Part shown: piece after piece, positions 37,401 to 49,900 of the stretch
How the letters are laid out: every line of letters begins with the position of its first letter
How positions within the stretch are numbered: the stretch's first letter is position 1
From: Patagioenas fasciata
Lineage: Eukaryota > Chordata > Aves > Columbiformes > Columbidae
Reading direction: 5' to 3'
DNA length: 64,000 nt
Assembly: GCF_037038585.1 (NCBI RefSeq)
Contig: NC_092521.1
Location: 73,634,898-73,698,897 of the forward strand
Translations under genes and position numbers: made by a program
Notes under the pieces: model-generated
Told to the model about the DNA's origin: nothing
What the model saw: only the letters and a program-made list of their open reading frames with translations
Database searches by the model: none

Positions 37401-40400
37401 TTGTGAGCTGCCTGTTAAAATCTACTCCTGACATGCCTGTTGTTGCTGATCTCTTTCTTCATAGGTCACAAACAGCATGTTCAGCTCAGCTGGTACTTTC
37501 TTCTTTACCTGTCAAATGCCAGTCTGCCTGACAATGGAAGCACAGATGAAGTGGTTGAACCTCACTAATACCAAATAAATAGTTCTAATAGAAAGTGGAG
37601 GAGGAATGTGCATTACGTGTCAAAACAGCAGCAGCTCTGGTAGCTCACATTCTGCTCTCTGTAGATGCTGGATTGTGCCAGATACCATAGGAACTACATT
37701 AACTCATTCCTAACGGTAGGAAATACCCCACCAAGAAAAAAAGGCAGCAAATCTGTGTGTGGGAGTTCTCAGCTGGTGACCAAAATACGAATGTTTTCTG
37801 AAAAAATGCCAAGTAATCTATTCTACCAGTAATGCAGGGAACTGAAAGGTCATATGCAGAGGCTTGGAGGTCACTTCTCACAGTCCTGAGGGACAGAATT
37901 TTGATAGGAAATACAGCTGCTCTTCTAGTCTGCACTGACCTGAAGAAGCACAATCTCTTAGAAAAACACAAATTCATATGAGAGAAGAGCTGGTAATACC
38001 AGGAAGTTGCAAGATAGTCTGCGGACGATTGCCTGCCCTGAGACAGAAGTCAAACCATCAAGACATTCATTGCCAGCACAGAAAGCATATCCCAGAATCT
38101 AGCCATTCTCATCTTGTCCTAAGATTCCCTACTCTATACCCATTATAGTAGTGTGTATGTGTAATACTGGCCCTTCAAAAATGCCCAGAAACCTGAAATA
38201 AAGCAACTCTTTCCATTTGTACATTGTAGTAAAAGGATGATTGAGACAGTGCTCAGGTAGGCAAATTACTTATACTCTGCGCTACTAGGTGTGGTACTCT
38301 AATTCTAACTGAGTTTATTTGGTAGCTGTGTTTATTGTGTATTCTCATGTAATGTTCTTTTTAATAAGGGTCCTACAGTCATTGTTTCTGCTTTATTTTT
38401 ATTTATTCTTAATGCTAGAGGAAAGTTGGTATTCTCTAGTTCTTAATTCTGGTTTTAATTAGTCTGAGCTGCCCATGTGATTGTGTCAGTATGATGATGT
38501 AAAGTGAGGTGGATACACAAGTTGGGTCTTGCAACTTGATGGCTAGTGGGCATTAATAGGTACACTTTTGGATGTATTAATAACATTGTGATCTAGTCCA
38601 TGTGCAGTGCATTGAAACTGCCTGCTCATATTCTTCCAAGAGCTGCTAGTAGAAGCTCATGTCAATGACTGGAATAAGGCAGTTATTTTATATAGCTGCA
38701 TAGAATAGTTTCAACATTTTGCTGACTAGTAGGCTTTGAGTGCGAGGAACATTCAATAAATGTTCTAGAGACACGTGAATGTAAAAAATGGGGTTCAGAC
38801 TGTTAAAGTATTTATCTGGGACAAACACTACTAAATACAGCATCTAATTTCAGGTCCAACCAGAATAATTGGACCAGTCCTTTCCATCTTCTCTCATAAA
38901 TAAAAAATTTAGATTAGAGATCAGAAGCTTCATGGTACCACCTTTCCATATATTGTGCAATGAGCCAGCCTGCAAACTCACTTCCATAAAGATGTTTTTA
39001 AATGGCTTCAAGTTTACACTGTTGCAGTAACATATCTCTTTTAGCACCTAAGATGCATGGCACACAAGGGAAGTCAGAAAAAAGGGAAAGCAGTGCCTCA
39101 CTGTCTCACTGGATTGCATTCCATGTGAGCTGCTGGAAAGCTGCAGAGTCTCTTTCAACACAAATATTCAGAAAGTAGCTCCAGCATCTCTGGTGTCACT
39201 GTCTCAGACTAAACTGAAGATACAGCTTGGCACAAAAGTGTGATGAGGCAGTTTTTGGAGAGCACAGACAATGCTTGTTAGCATTAGAAAATATCAAAAT
39301 AACAACATAAAAATGTTTGCATCCTTTGACCCCTTGATGTTCCAGGAAAAAAGTAAAATCTAACCCTTCAGTGGGCTATTTCTGTTCTACCTCACAAGAA
39401 GTTCATTTTTATTTGCATATTGGAGAACATTTGCTCTCAGTCAGTTTGAGTACTTTGAAGAGAAGGTGCAAATTCCCATCCTTATCTATGGACAGAGGAA
39501 AGATAAGAAATGGGAGCCAACCTGATCAAAATCATACTGGAATTCACTGAAATAAACAGGAAAGGGATATTAGTGTCCTGGGAGGGGGGTTCACTACTTA
39601 GCAAGGCATATTAACTGTCATTAAAAATACTTTCAGGTAGTACATCCCAATTCAGTTGTCCAAGGTGATTGTGGAAAGGTGCTGCATTTAAATGATGCAT
39701 CTACCTGCGAAAATGTTGTCCGTACTAAGAACAAAAGAGTGGCATTATGTACTATCAACATGCAAGAAGAAACTGATTTTAAATCTGCATTTCTGGAATC
39801 TATTTTCCTGAGTGGAGCTGCAAGCATCCTGTGGATTAAATTATAAAAATTATAAAATAATAGAAGCAAGAAAATGTGTAGTTTTACCTAGGCTGCTTTT
39901 ATGCATAATATGCATGTATGTATAGAAGAGTTTTGTTGCTTTTTCCCCCTAGTAAGAACATGAAAATAGGAACTTTTACTACAGTTCTTAGAACCAACTC
40001 ATTGTACTGAGAAGCAGAACTGGCAGCAAGTGCATAATCACTCCTTACCCTGCTGAATTTATCTTTAGAGATTTCACAAAACTCACCTTGCTTGCAAATG
40101 TGGAATTCCTTTTGTCACTTCCCCATGTTCTTGTATTGTACCACGCATCCTTCCATTAGTCCACAGCTTAGTGCTCATTGAACGGTTGTCATTCTTTTTG
40201 TGCTTAATAATGTTTACTAAGGCTTTAACAGCATTCCTGCACACAACAATAACTGTAGCTAGCAGATGAAAAACACAGCCATTTCAGTGCAAAACAATTA
40301 GCTTACATATCCCTGAGACATTGCTTCTGTTACAAAATGCAAGTTAAGAAGGAAGGAATCATGCGTGTTAATTGGAAATAAAAAATACATTACTAGTGTG

Positions 40401-41079
40401 AATTCTGCTGTAGGAAAATGCAGTACTTAAACACTGCCATTAATAAGTTCATTTCATGGAGAATGTTTAAGTGCTTTATAGTCTTGCTTTATAAGTCTGC
40501 ATAAGTCATTCTGATCATCACATGTAATTCAGGGTACTCCTGTAGTTCTCAAGAGACTGATAGAAAATTATTTGCCCCTTTTTTCTTCATTGTACTCAGG
40601 TCTCCTAGAACTTCATCACTGTTCTCTGCATCCACACAATCAGTCTTCAATGAGGCCAACAGAACATACTCAGTGCCGGGCACTGCGCATACCTGGTATC
40701 ACCAGGAGTCACCCAGTACCAAGTTTTCTTTGAAGTCTAGTAGAAAAACTTCCCAGTAGAGTTAGAACTGTGTTCTGCAGAAGTGCAGAACCAATCCAGG
40801 AAGCAAAGAAACACATTTATGTGGCCAGAGTCTTGCTTTTGAATGCAGAACAGGTTGGAAGAGTGACAAACTGCTGCCACCTGCTGTCGGTTCATTTTCA
40901 GCCACCAAATCTCCAGCAAACCAAATTCACAGCAGCCAGCAGAAACTGCAAATCATTCTTCAGGGAAAAGAGAAGAAACAACCTGCTCTATTTATGCCAA
41001 GAGTAGGCAGGCACTACTTAGACCTAGGGGACTAGTACCACTCCTGTGGTTGCTGGCAGTCAGTACCTTGGCTTTTCTG
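31427..41079. other. 9.6-kb AT-rich non-coding stretch, no gene recognised
   Basis: No CR1 tails, LTRs or recognisable exons were found. An A13 run lies at 35912-35924. ORFs of up to 119 codons (32474-32833, minus) have no recognisable domains. Such a long stretch without young repeats could be an intron or gene desert, possibly holding conserved regulatory blocks (see the finding at about 32130-32210). Confidence 0.5.
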
Positions 41080-41178
41080 CCCTGCAATTGCCACTCTGTC
41101 AGTGACTTAACTGTGTGACCTTGAGAAGGCCAATTAAGCTTTTTAATGTTATTTTCCAAGCAGTAAAAGAAAAATAAA
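41080..41178 (+). mobile_element. MIR-like ancient tRNA-derived SINE fragment
   Basis: The block follows the core of the MIR consensus in order: a diverged CAATTGCCACTCTGTCAG part, then ACTGTGTGACCTTGAGAAGG matching the MIR phrase around CTGTGTGACCTTG. After that come a CAATTAAGC stretch (where MIR has a TTAACCTCT-like phrase), ATTTTCCAAGCAGTAAAAG (where MIR has a TTTCC...CTGTAAAA phrase), and an A-rich GATAATAA-like part. MIRs predate the split of mammals and birds, so only such worn fragments are expected. The assignment rests on memory of the consensus. Confidence 0.55.
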
Positions 41179-43154
41179 ACTTCCAGTGTTTTTCCCAACG
41201 ATTTCTAAAGGTGCTGAATATATTGATGTGGCTGTTTAGGGGTGTACTTTTTGTTTATTATCTTTACATCTTATTTCTTTCAGAAGGCTATTTTAATAAA
41301 GCTCCCATTGTAATAAAATTTGTGAACTTTGGTAGTAAGCAAGCGTTAATACTGAACTGTAAGGCAGTAAGTCTGCTTCAGTCGTACATACCATAGAGTG
41401 AAATGAGAACAGCTTGAACCAACAGGGGGAGGTTAGAGTAGCACAGTATTTTTGTAAAGGTCTGCATCCACACGTTATATGTGGCTCTATGCAGTCATCA
41501 GTGGGATCATCAAAAAAATTACAATGTGCTTTTGGAGACTTGCTTTTTGAGTATGTCTGTAATTAGATTTCAAATCAAAGTCAGAGCTGAAGTTAACATG
41601 TTCCACGTTCACTAATAGGTCCCAATTCATGAAGCCCCATAATCTACTATAGGCAATGAGTGTAATATATACTCGCCAAATAGCTAAGGGCTCTGACTAT
41701 TTTTGCTACCTGTGGGTATCATGTATTTTTGAAGGAAATCCTTTCCTGTCGGTGGCACTATAGAGCAGACTGTCCTGATCTCACTTGCAAGTGTGGAAGG
41801 GCAAACCACAGGAGTGGAATTGCCTGCAGGTGATTTGCTGTGATCCAGAGGAGCGGCTCTTTGCCGGGGAATTTGATGGCTCTGGGCGGAGATGAAGTGA
41901 GCTGGTTCCCAGACTGGCAGCCCTCTCAGGGGCAGCAGCAAAGTCCTGCAGCTCTCAAACTTGGGAATGGCCTGGAGCCTGACAGTCAGATTGAAACCTC
42001 AGGTTTTTATTTAGTTATGCTTCTGAAGGTTGCACATGCTTACTACAAAGCAAACATTCTTTTGATCTGGAAAACACCAGAGTAAATACAAAGTATACTA
42101 GCTTTGTCTCTACAAAATGAACTGAAAGCAGTATGTTTGACCACACATTTTTAATCATTGTTTCAAAACCAAATATTTCTATGGTCAGAGCCACTAGAAG
42201 ATACTCCGATGCATGTCTGCTATACATAAAACAAGCTGCAGATATTAGGCATTTTGTGAGTGCTTATGTGTGTGTTTCCTGTACTCTTTCAGCCAAATGA
42301 GCAAGATTGGACAATGCAGTGTAAACTCTAGCATTTAAGAAAGCACACTGGAGACAAATCCCCTGCTAGCAATGTACAATGTGCAGCTGCTTCAGGGAGC
42401 TGAGTGTCTTATTTCCAGTCTTCATGTCAAAAGACGGGGCCTGTTCCTCTGTTGCTGCTTTAATTACTTCATTTTCTTAGATACAAAACTCTATTTAAAT
42501 GGTAGTATTTCTCCCACCTGTTTGTTTGTTTGGCCATAATTGAATACATGCAGATTGCTGTCTGTGATAAAAGCATCTTAGAGCCTCTTGGCTTTTTCAA
42601 ATCAAAATTAACTCCAGGGAATCCCAGGGAGGTTCATGGTGTAGCATCAAGCACTGATACTGTTCTAGGATGAGTTATGCTCTGTCCCTCAGCATGACAA
42701 ATTTTGCCATAACTGATGACTTCTCACTTCCTACCTAAGGAAAATTTAAAAAATAAGGGTTTATTTTAAGAAAAAAGCTATTCCTCTTCTTTCTGCTGTG
42801 GAAGAAGGGTAATTCATCCACTATGTGCAAACAGGTGATAGAAGTGCATTTTTACTTTCAGCCAGGAAAGCCTCCATTAGTCAGCTTGGTAGCACAAGTT
42901 AGAAATTTTATCTTTATTCAAAGAGCAGCTGAGATGTGAAGAAATTGTTGCTGCTGGTTTTAGTAAGGGTTTTTGTTGGTTGTCACTGTTGGACTGGTTG
43001 TAAAACAAAATCCGTATCCAAGCTCTCAGGGCCATGTCCAGTTGGGTTTTGGACGTCTTGAAGGTTGGAGAACTGGTTGTTTCAGTGTTAAACCACCCAT
43101 GCAGTACAGTGTTGAGGGTTTTTTTCTATGTTTGAGTAGAATTTTCATAATTCA
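41179..43154. other. Non-coding stretch with a somewhat GC-richer patch
   Basis: The patch at about 41740-41990 is GC-richer than its surroundings and carries overlapping ORFs on both strands (41684-41941 minus, 41840-42085 plus). Neither is recognisable, and overlapping antisense frames argue that composition alone explains them. Confidence 0.45.
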
Positions 43155-43925
43155 TTTTGGACATATTGTGACTCTTGTCCTTTCACCAGGCACCATGGAG
43201 AAGAGTCTGGATCTGTCTTCTTTTACTGCTCCCCCATCAGGTTGCAGCTCTGTCAGCCTCTCCTCATGACACATGTTCAATGCCTTAATCATCTTTGTGG
43301 CACTTTGCCAGCTTGGTCCAGTATATCCATATCTTCCTTGCGCTGGACCTGGACTCCAGATGTGTCTCAGCACTGTTGAGTAGAAGGGGAGAATCACCTC
43401 CCTCAGCCTACTGACAGCACTTTTCCTATTACAGACCAGGGATAGCATCGGGCTTCTTTACTGACTCACGTTCAACTTTGTGTGCACCAAGACACCCAGA
43501 TTCTCTTCTGTCAAGCTGCTTTTCAGTCACTTGGCTCAAGCCTGTATTGTTGTGTGAGGCAATTCCTCACGAGTTACAGGACTTGGCATTTTCTTTTGTT
43601 GAACTTCACGAGGCTTCCGTCAGTCCATTTGTGCAGACTGTCAGCAGCCCTCTGAATGGCAATGCAACTGTGCAGCATATCAGCCACTGCTCCCAGCTTC
43701 GTATCACCTACAAACTTGCCAGAGGTGCACTCTGTCCCATCATTCAGATCGTCAGTGATGCCATTGAACAGTACTCGCCTCAGCATCAGCCTCTGGGGTA
43801 CATATACTGTTAGGGACAAACCTGCAGCTGGAGGTCATGTCACTGGTCACAATACTCTGAGCCTGGCCGGTCAGGCAGTTCTCGGTTCACCTTGTGGTCC
43901 ACTTATTTAGCCTGTTTGTCTCGGT
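43155..43925 (-). mobile_element. CR1 LINE internal fragment, 3' end missing
   Basis: Read on the minus strand from about 43925, this begins in the CR1 ORF2 reverse-transcriptase region (GAACTGCCTGACCGGCCAGG and on), passes the RT active-site region near 43700 and the thumb/C-terminal region near 43400-43240, and fades after GGTGCCTGGTGAAAGGACAA at about 43157. Unlike the other copies it lacks the 3' UTR and terminal octamers, so a deletion or a later rearrangement has removed that end. A segment of the ORF2 tail is also missing around 43250, where the frame jumps from a HEERLTEL phrase to an SRLFSMVPG phrase. Confidence 0.88.
43240..43819 (-). pseudogene. CR1 ORF2 reverse-transcriptase remnant, frameshifted
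   Basis: The frame from 43819 down to 43574 reads a CR1 RT block: VLFNGITDDLNDGTECTS, then FVGDTKLGAVAD at about 43714-43679, where the family has the catalytic F-A-D-D motif. The first aspartate is replaced by glycine. A stop ends this frame at 43574, and the continuation is in another frame from 43448 (RKSAVSRLREVILPFYST, ATKMIKALN, SRLFSMVPG). A lost catalytic residue, a stop, a frameshift and an internal deletion show a long-dead copy. Confidence 0.85.
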
Positions 43926-46900
43926 TTGAGACACATAGTGTTCTCTTGCTACTTTATTATTTCAGTGTACTAAGTTTGAAATAGAATATATGAGATGCCA
44001 TAGGGGAAAATGTAATAAAATATCTTAAATTGAGATGCATGACCTTTCTTAGATTTGCTCACTCCAACACAGTGTTTTGGGATAGTCCAACTAGGTTTAC
44101 TGGCATGCAACAAATCTGCTTCGTTACAACAGATGAAAAATATTGCTTAGGCAATTGAAAGTGAGAGCTATCAAGGTCATGGTCCTGATTATGGAATGCT
44201 TTTCAATGGCTCTCTCTTGATGTGCTAAGTTGCTATAGTGATTATCCATCTGCTTTTACAGCAACTTCATAAACATCAAGGAAAGCTAATCCATTTGCCT
44301 GTAATATTCATTCTGAATATTAAACTGTTATATGAAAGAGGGTGATACTTGACATTTCTAGTTCATTAAAGGCTTCCCTGGACAGATCTGAAATTATATG
44401 ATGGGGCATTTTGGGGTCTAGACAGAAGTTTGTCAAACCTGCTAAGCCAATAAAGAAATTATCTGTGTAAACAGGAACACCAACTTGAGCTGATAAATTT
44501 TATCCAAAATTTCTTAATGAAATTTTATGTCTGTAGTATATATACAGCCAAAGGAAACACCACAGTGTAGTGTTTATTCTTTGCCAGGTACAGGTAGTGT
44601 CACAACACAATGTCAGTGCACAATCTGAGGATCATGTCTGTGTTAATTTAATTTAGGAGTCCTGTGTATTAGAACCTGCCATCTATTAACCGTGTAAAGG
44701 GTGTAGTCACCTGGAAGATCCTGTAATTCAGGCAGTGGCACAAGGGTCTCAGTGCACAGGGATCCTTTTATCCCTTACCTTGTTGTGTTTCAGTTCCTTT
44801 TCTTTGTAACATAAAGCATAGAAAATAAAATAACTCTTTGAAGATTTTTCATAGCGCTTCAACCAGCAGATATCCATACATTTTGCAAGCAAATACCTCT
44901 CCATTGTTGCAAACATACATATCCTGGAAGGACATATAATTACATAACATATATGTATGTTTGTGTATGTAGTCATACAGATAAAAATACATTGTTTGCT
45001 CATTTTAGAACATTGGCAGGGTTGCTTTTAGTTCTTACTAGTTATATATTTTAACTTGAAATTATTCTGCATAGGACTTTGGAAATAATAGCTAAGATTT
45101 TCAGATAACTCAGGAAAATAAGTCATGCTGTGATAGATAATTTCAATCACAAAGAGACTTTCTCGTTTGTGTGTGTGGCTTCTCACACAGCAGGATAAAG
45201 TTCCAGAATTGGAGATACTGAACACCCCTGTGATGCAATGAATAAGTAATAGTGCCTGATCCAAAAGCAATTAAAAGCAACTCAGCTTTAAGTCATGCTT
45301 AAGCATAAATGATAAATTGAAAACAGATCGTAGTATCTTACAAGACATCCAGCTGTTAAACCTTGATAAATATATTTCTTCCTGGCCAGGCATTTAATGG
45401 ATTATAGTTTCACTCCAAGCTCTTTTAAGAGCACAAGGGACCTCTCAAAAAGTAAATAACATCTCCCAGTCCTTAAAATGAAAGAAGGGGAGAGGAACCA
45501 GAAACACATTTTGGCAAGTTGTCAACAGCAGGTTGATATTTTGCAGCCTGCTCTGAGGAACATAAAACTGCTGGAAGTGTTTAAAACTGCACGTCTTCCC
45601 TTGGTGCAGGAAGGCATCCACAGTGGGACTGTGTAAAGTAGGATGATTTTAATTTATTATAACACTTAAAATACTTAAGAGACGACAATCCTTTCTCACA
45701 AGTAAAGACCCTATAAAGATTTAAACCACTCAGGAAATTTGAATTTGTACATTACAGAGCAAGAAACCCATATGAACCAGGATTGTTTAATGCACGGACA
45801 TGTATACATACGTAAGAGCAAATCTAAAAAGTGGTTCCATTTTGGGGAAAAATCTGTAACCTAGAGGAACTAAGGAGTCATATTCACCTTTTTCTTTAAT
45901 CAGTACTGAAAACAGAACTAGAAATTGGAGAGAAATGTCTGAACTTCTCAATCAATCCCTTCTCTCTCTTTTTTTTTTTTTTTAAGGCAATGAGGCTGTA
46001 CCCAAAGAATGGGCTTTTGTTAGGATTTCTGAATTTTTTCTCAACTATCTGTCCACCGGAATCTCTTTTTAGCACCTTGCACAATACTGAAGTTGAACAC
46101 TGAATGATGTCTCTTGGTGATCCATGTTTTAGAATAATGCCGACTTTGCAAAGGGAAAAAATTAAAGTTCTATTTTGTATTTGTGGGGTTTTCTTGTTTA
46201 GTTGGTTTGTTTTTTAAATGGTCAATTCTTGTATAGCAAACTCTTTGTCTAAATCAGGTGTTTGAATTTTTCTGAAAAGTGTGTTTACCCATGGTCCCCC
46301 TTTTGCACTTGGTACAGGTCAAAATTACTCAGCAGTGTTTTCCAACATCATCAATAATTCACAAACTAGAACGGACCTGAGAATCATTTTTTATTCATAA
46401 AGCTTTTTTTTTTTTTCTATGGGAGTTTCGAGTTTGGTTTGTATATGGCAGGAATAATGTATGACGGGGTGTGAACTTAAATGGCTTATAGAGTATGCAA
46501 GTCTCAGATGTGTTGTTGAGCAGAAGGTTGTGAGGCCACTGGCACTGGAGGAGGGAATCTGACTCATTAGCACCATAGACCATAGACTGTGTGGCTGCTT
46601 ACAGAGATACATTATTTTCAGTACATTGACCCTGTCAAGAAGAGTAGGCTTAACATCTCATCTCCTGGTCCCTAAAATGTTAAGACGTTGTTGGAGAATA
46701 TGTCAGAGAGGAAATCCATCAGTAGTGCTTTTCCTGAAAATACCAGCCTGCCTGAAGCTAATAGCCACTTTGAACTCAGCAGCAGTGAGCCCGTGAGAGC
46801 CCAGCTGACAGCACACAGCCCCAGGGCCCTCAACATCACACCTTAGGGCAGGGAGCAGCCCAGCAGAATAACTTTGAAAGACAAGAGGAGCTAAGGCTGT

Positions 46901-49900
46901 GCTGTGTCAATGTGGTGTGGTCCTGTCTGGCTCTAAGGATGTCAGGAGTCATTGACTCCAGTTTTGTGAGCTCTGATGTCCTTAAACAGACAAGACCACA
47001 TGATGCAGTTCTGGCATCTCTGGGAGCTACGTGGCCACACATACACCTATTTTGGGACACATGAGGAATGACCTTACCTCATAGGGTTTTATTTCAATGC
47101 ATGACCAGGAATTGCAATATCTGGTTGACAGGAAACAGACATTCACCTCTGTTTTTCTCATCTCGTTACTGGCCAAAAGCCAAAATCTATAGTTGAGATG
47201 ATGATTTGTAAGTTAAGGCAGATATTACTAATGTTCCTGTGTGTTCTCTACAGCTGCCCTTGTAAGAGATCAGAAGCCCTTGACCTAAAGACATGATTTA
47301 TGATGAGAAAATTTTAAACCAGCTGGATTTTACAGAGCCGATTTTGACATTCATTAACTGACCTGTCATTAGAAGAACTGAGCAGCAGCTCACGTCACTG
47401 CTCCTTCATGTAACAGAGAGCAAGCAATAAAACTCCATCAAAAGGGACTTTGTCAGCTGCCTAACTAAGCAAATGAGAAGCTGAATTACATGTAACATTG
47501 TTTACTGTAGAAAATAATGTTATGTAATCATCAGTTATGCAGTTTGCAAAGAGACATAATCTGTCCATTGTAATTAATATCCTACTGCTTTGAGGAGTAG
47601 CCTATAATTCTGCAGGGGAAAGTTGAACGAATTAAGCTGGTCAGTCGACACAGTGGGCTTGGCTAAGGCATCTCCCCAGAATTTCTCTGTTACTCAGTGG
47701 AGAGACACTCTTCCTAGCAGGAACAGAGCACCAAAATCTCTTTTCTTCACTGAATCGCCTCTGGGAGAAGCCCATTTCAAGTCTAGTTGCTCAAAATCAG
47801 GTGATCTTCATATCTCCCTATGTTAAATTATACTTAAATTTGGTCAGCATTGCAGTGAATACTCCCTGATATGTTTGTCTTCTGTTTTAGATTAACACCC
47901 TTCCAAGGGAGTAGAAGCAATGAGATGCACCAGGTGCACTGGTGCTACAGTCCTGGCAGTTGATTCCGTGTTCGTAAAAAGGGGGAGAATGGGGTTTCAT
48001 GGTGGCAGGCAGAGCAGGGAAGTCTTTCCTTCTGCAGTCTCCAGCTGCCAGAATGCAGCTCAACAGAGAAACACAGCAGGGAATGCTGAAATTGTGTCCC
48101 AAACCAGCAGATACTTGTTGAAAATCTGCACATATTCTACTGTCAATCATCCTATTAAAAAAAAATTTTTTTAAATCACATTGCTGCTAACTCACCTTTC
48201 CTGCAATACTGCAAACTTTCAGCTAATATCTTCAGTATTTTAAGAATGCTACATATGTTGGGTTGAGCAAAAAGGGAAGTGTTTGCCATTCTTTTTTTAT
48301 CAAGTACAGAAATAGCTGTTTGGTTCAACGTTTTACCTCGAGTTAAGCCATTTACTCATGAGTCAGATGTGTCAGGGCTTTGCTGAATTTCTTCAGGGGC
48401 TGAGTAGGAGGTTGTTCAGGCAGTAGGTATTCTGGACCATGAGTAGAAATAGCTAGGGACTGATGAGAAGTACTAAGCTTGAAGGCAGCAGACAGAGGGC
48501 AAGTCAGCACAGAATTACTGCTTCTTTTGAAATAGCCTGCTCTCTCCCCAGTGTCTCCAGTCACCGGTGACACGTGTAGTCTTACAGGCCTGAAGCTAAC
48601 AAAGCGTTTGAGTGTGTTGTCAGAGAGGGTTGAGACTGCACATAATTCACAGATGATGACAGGATAAAAACGAAGTTACTTCCAGACTCACCTACAACGC
48701 TGACAGTCTGAGCGAAGAGGGTCAGAGAGGAGACTCCTTTAATCAGATTCGAGTTATTCAACTTTTCTCCTCTCCCTGTTACTAAGCAGAGAAGCTGGCA
48801 GTCAGGTTTCAAGGAATATAAATGAGTCAGCAGTTCCATTTTATTACTGTTTTTAAATTAATCTTCTTTCTTATTAGGATTGCCATTGTCCCAGAGCTTC
48901 TAGGGGAATGTTATTAAAGAAAATGAAAATTTAAAAAATCCCTCAGAATCATCCAAGCTGAGAAATTAAGAGCTCTTTGCTCTGAGTTGCAGTCAAGGCA
49001 AATGGAGTAAAGTATTCCACACTAAGCAGATGTGCTGTTGTCCAGCTGCTAGTAGACAAAAAACCAGTCCCCCTTCAATATAGTAAAAATTAAGATTGAA
49101 AGCAACCCAGCAGGACTACATTTGTGATCCCTGCTCTGTCCCAGGTTTTCAAAATAATCTGAGCAGATCACTGAGCCTAGATTACTCTAAATCATTTGTC
49201 CAGCTCTCAGAAATTTTAGCAGGAATAGGCATCCATTGCCATCTATATCTCACATGTTCATTTATGAACATCTATGTTCATTTGTCCTCCCCTTCCCAGT
49301 GCGGTCATGAGGCTGAACAAAGCAGAGCTGGGTATCCGCTCCACTGCAGCAGAGGAAATTTCTCTTCCCTCGGTCCCTCCCCTGCCTCACCTTGCTCTGC
49401 TCCCCCAAATGCCTAAGAACATATTCAAGTGCTTTTCTAAATTATAGCTTCTGGTAAAAATTAGGAGGAGCAACTCTCATTACGTTCTTCAGACCTCTCT
49501 GAAAAATGAGAGACAATGCTGAGATGAAGTGACTCAAATGAGGAGATAAGTAATCAATACCAACACACATCAGTATAGCACAGTCCCAGATTCCTCCCAT
49601 TTGGAAATAATACTCATGGCAATCATTTGCAAGCAGAGCAGCTGGAAGTTGAAGAAGCAGAGGGGAAAAAAGAGACAGTATATTTCCATTTTTAAGATCA
49701 TGGAATACAGCAATACAGAAGAGGCAGAAGCTTAATTTGCAAATAAAAAATAATAATGTGTCTGTAAGTAAACGACATTAGTCAGCACTGTGCTGCTCCA
49801 TAGCAGAACTTTGTGCCTTTAGTCACTGAGTTTTTGCTATATTTGACAGTGATATACAACTACTGGGTAAAACCCTTAAGTAGAATTTTCTAAATCTATA

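Noticed and set aside
38730-38770. TAGTAGGCTTTGAG...ATTCAATAAATGTTC, resembling the 3' end of MIR or L2
   Set aside because: Only a short AT-rich tail matches and the diagnostic core upstream is not recognisable, so chance similarity is likely.
41684-42085. Overlapping ORFs on opposite strands in a GC-richer patch
   Set aside because: Neither product is recognisable, and mutual antisense overlap is best explained by base composition.
46740-47070. GC-richer segment suspected to be another LTR or exon
   Set aside because: No TG...CA ends with a target duplication, no TATA/AATAAA order, and no recognisable protein frame.
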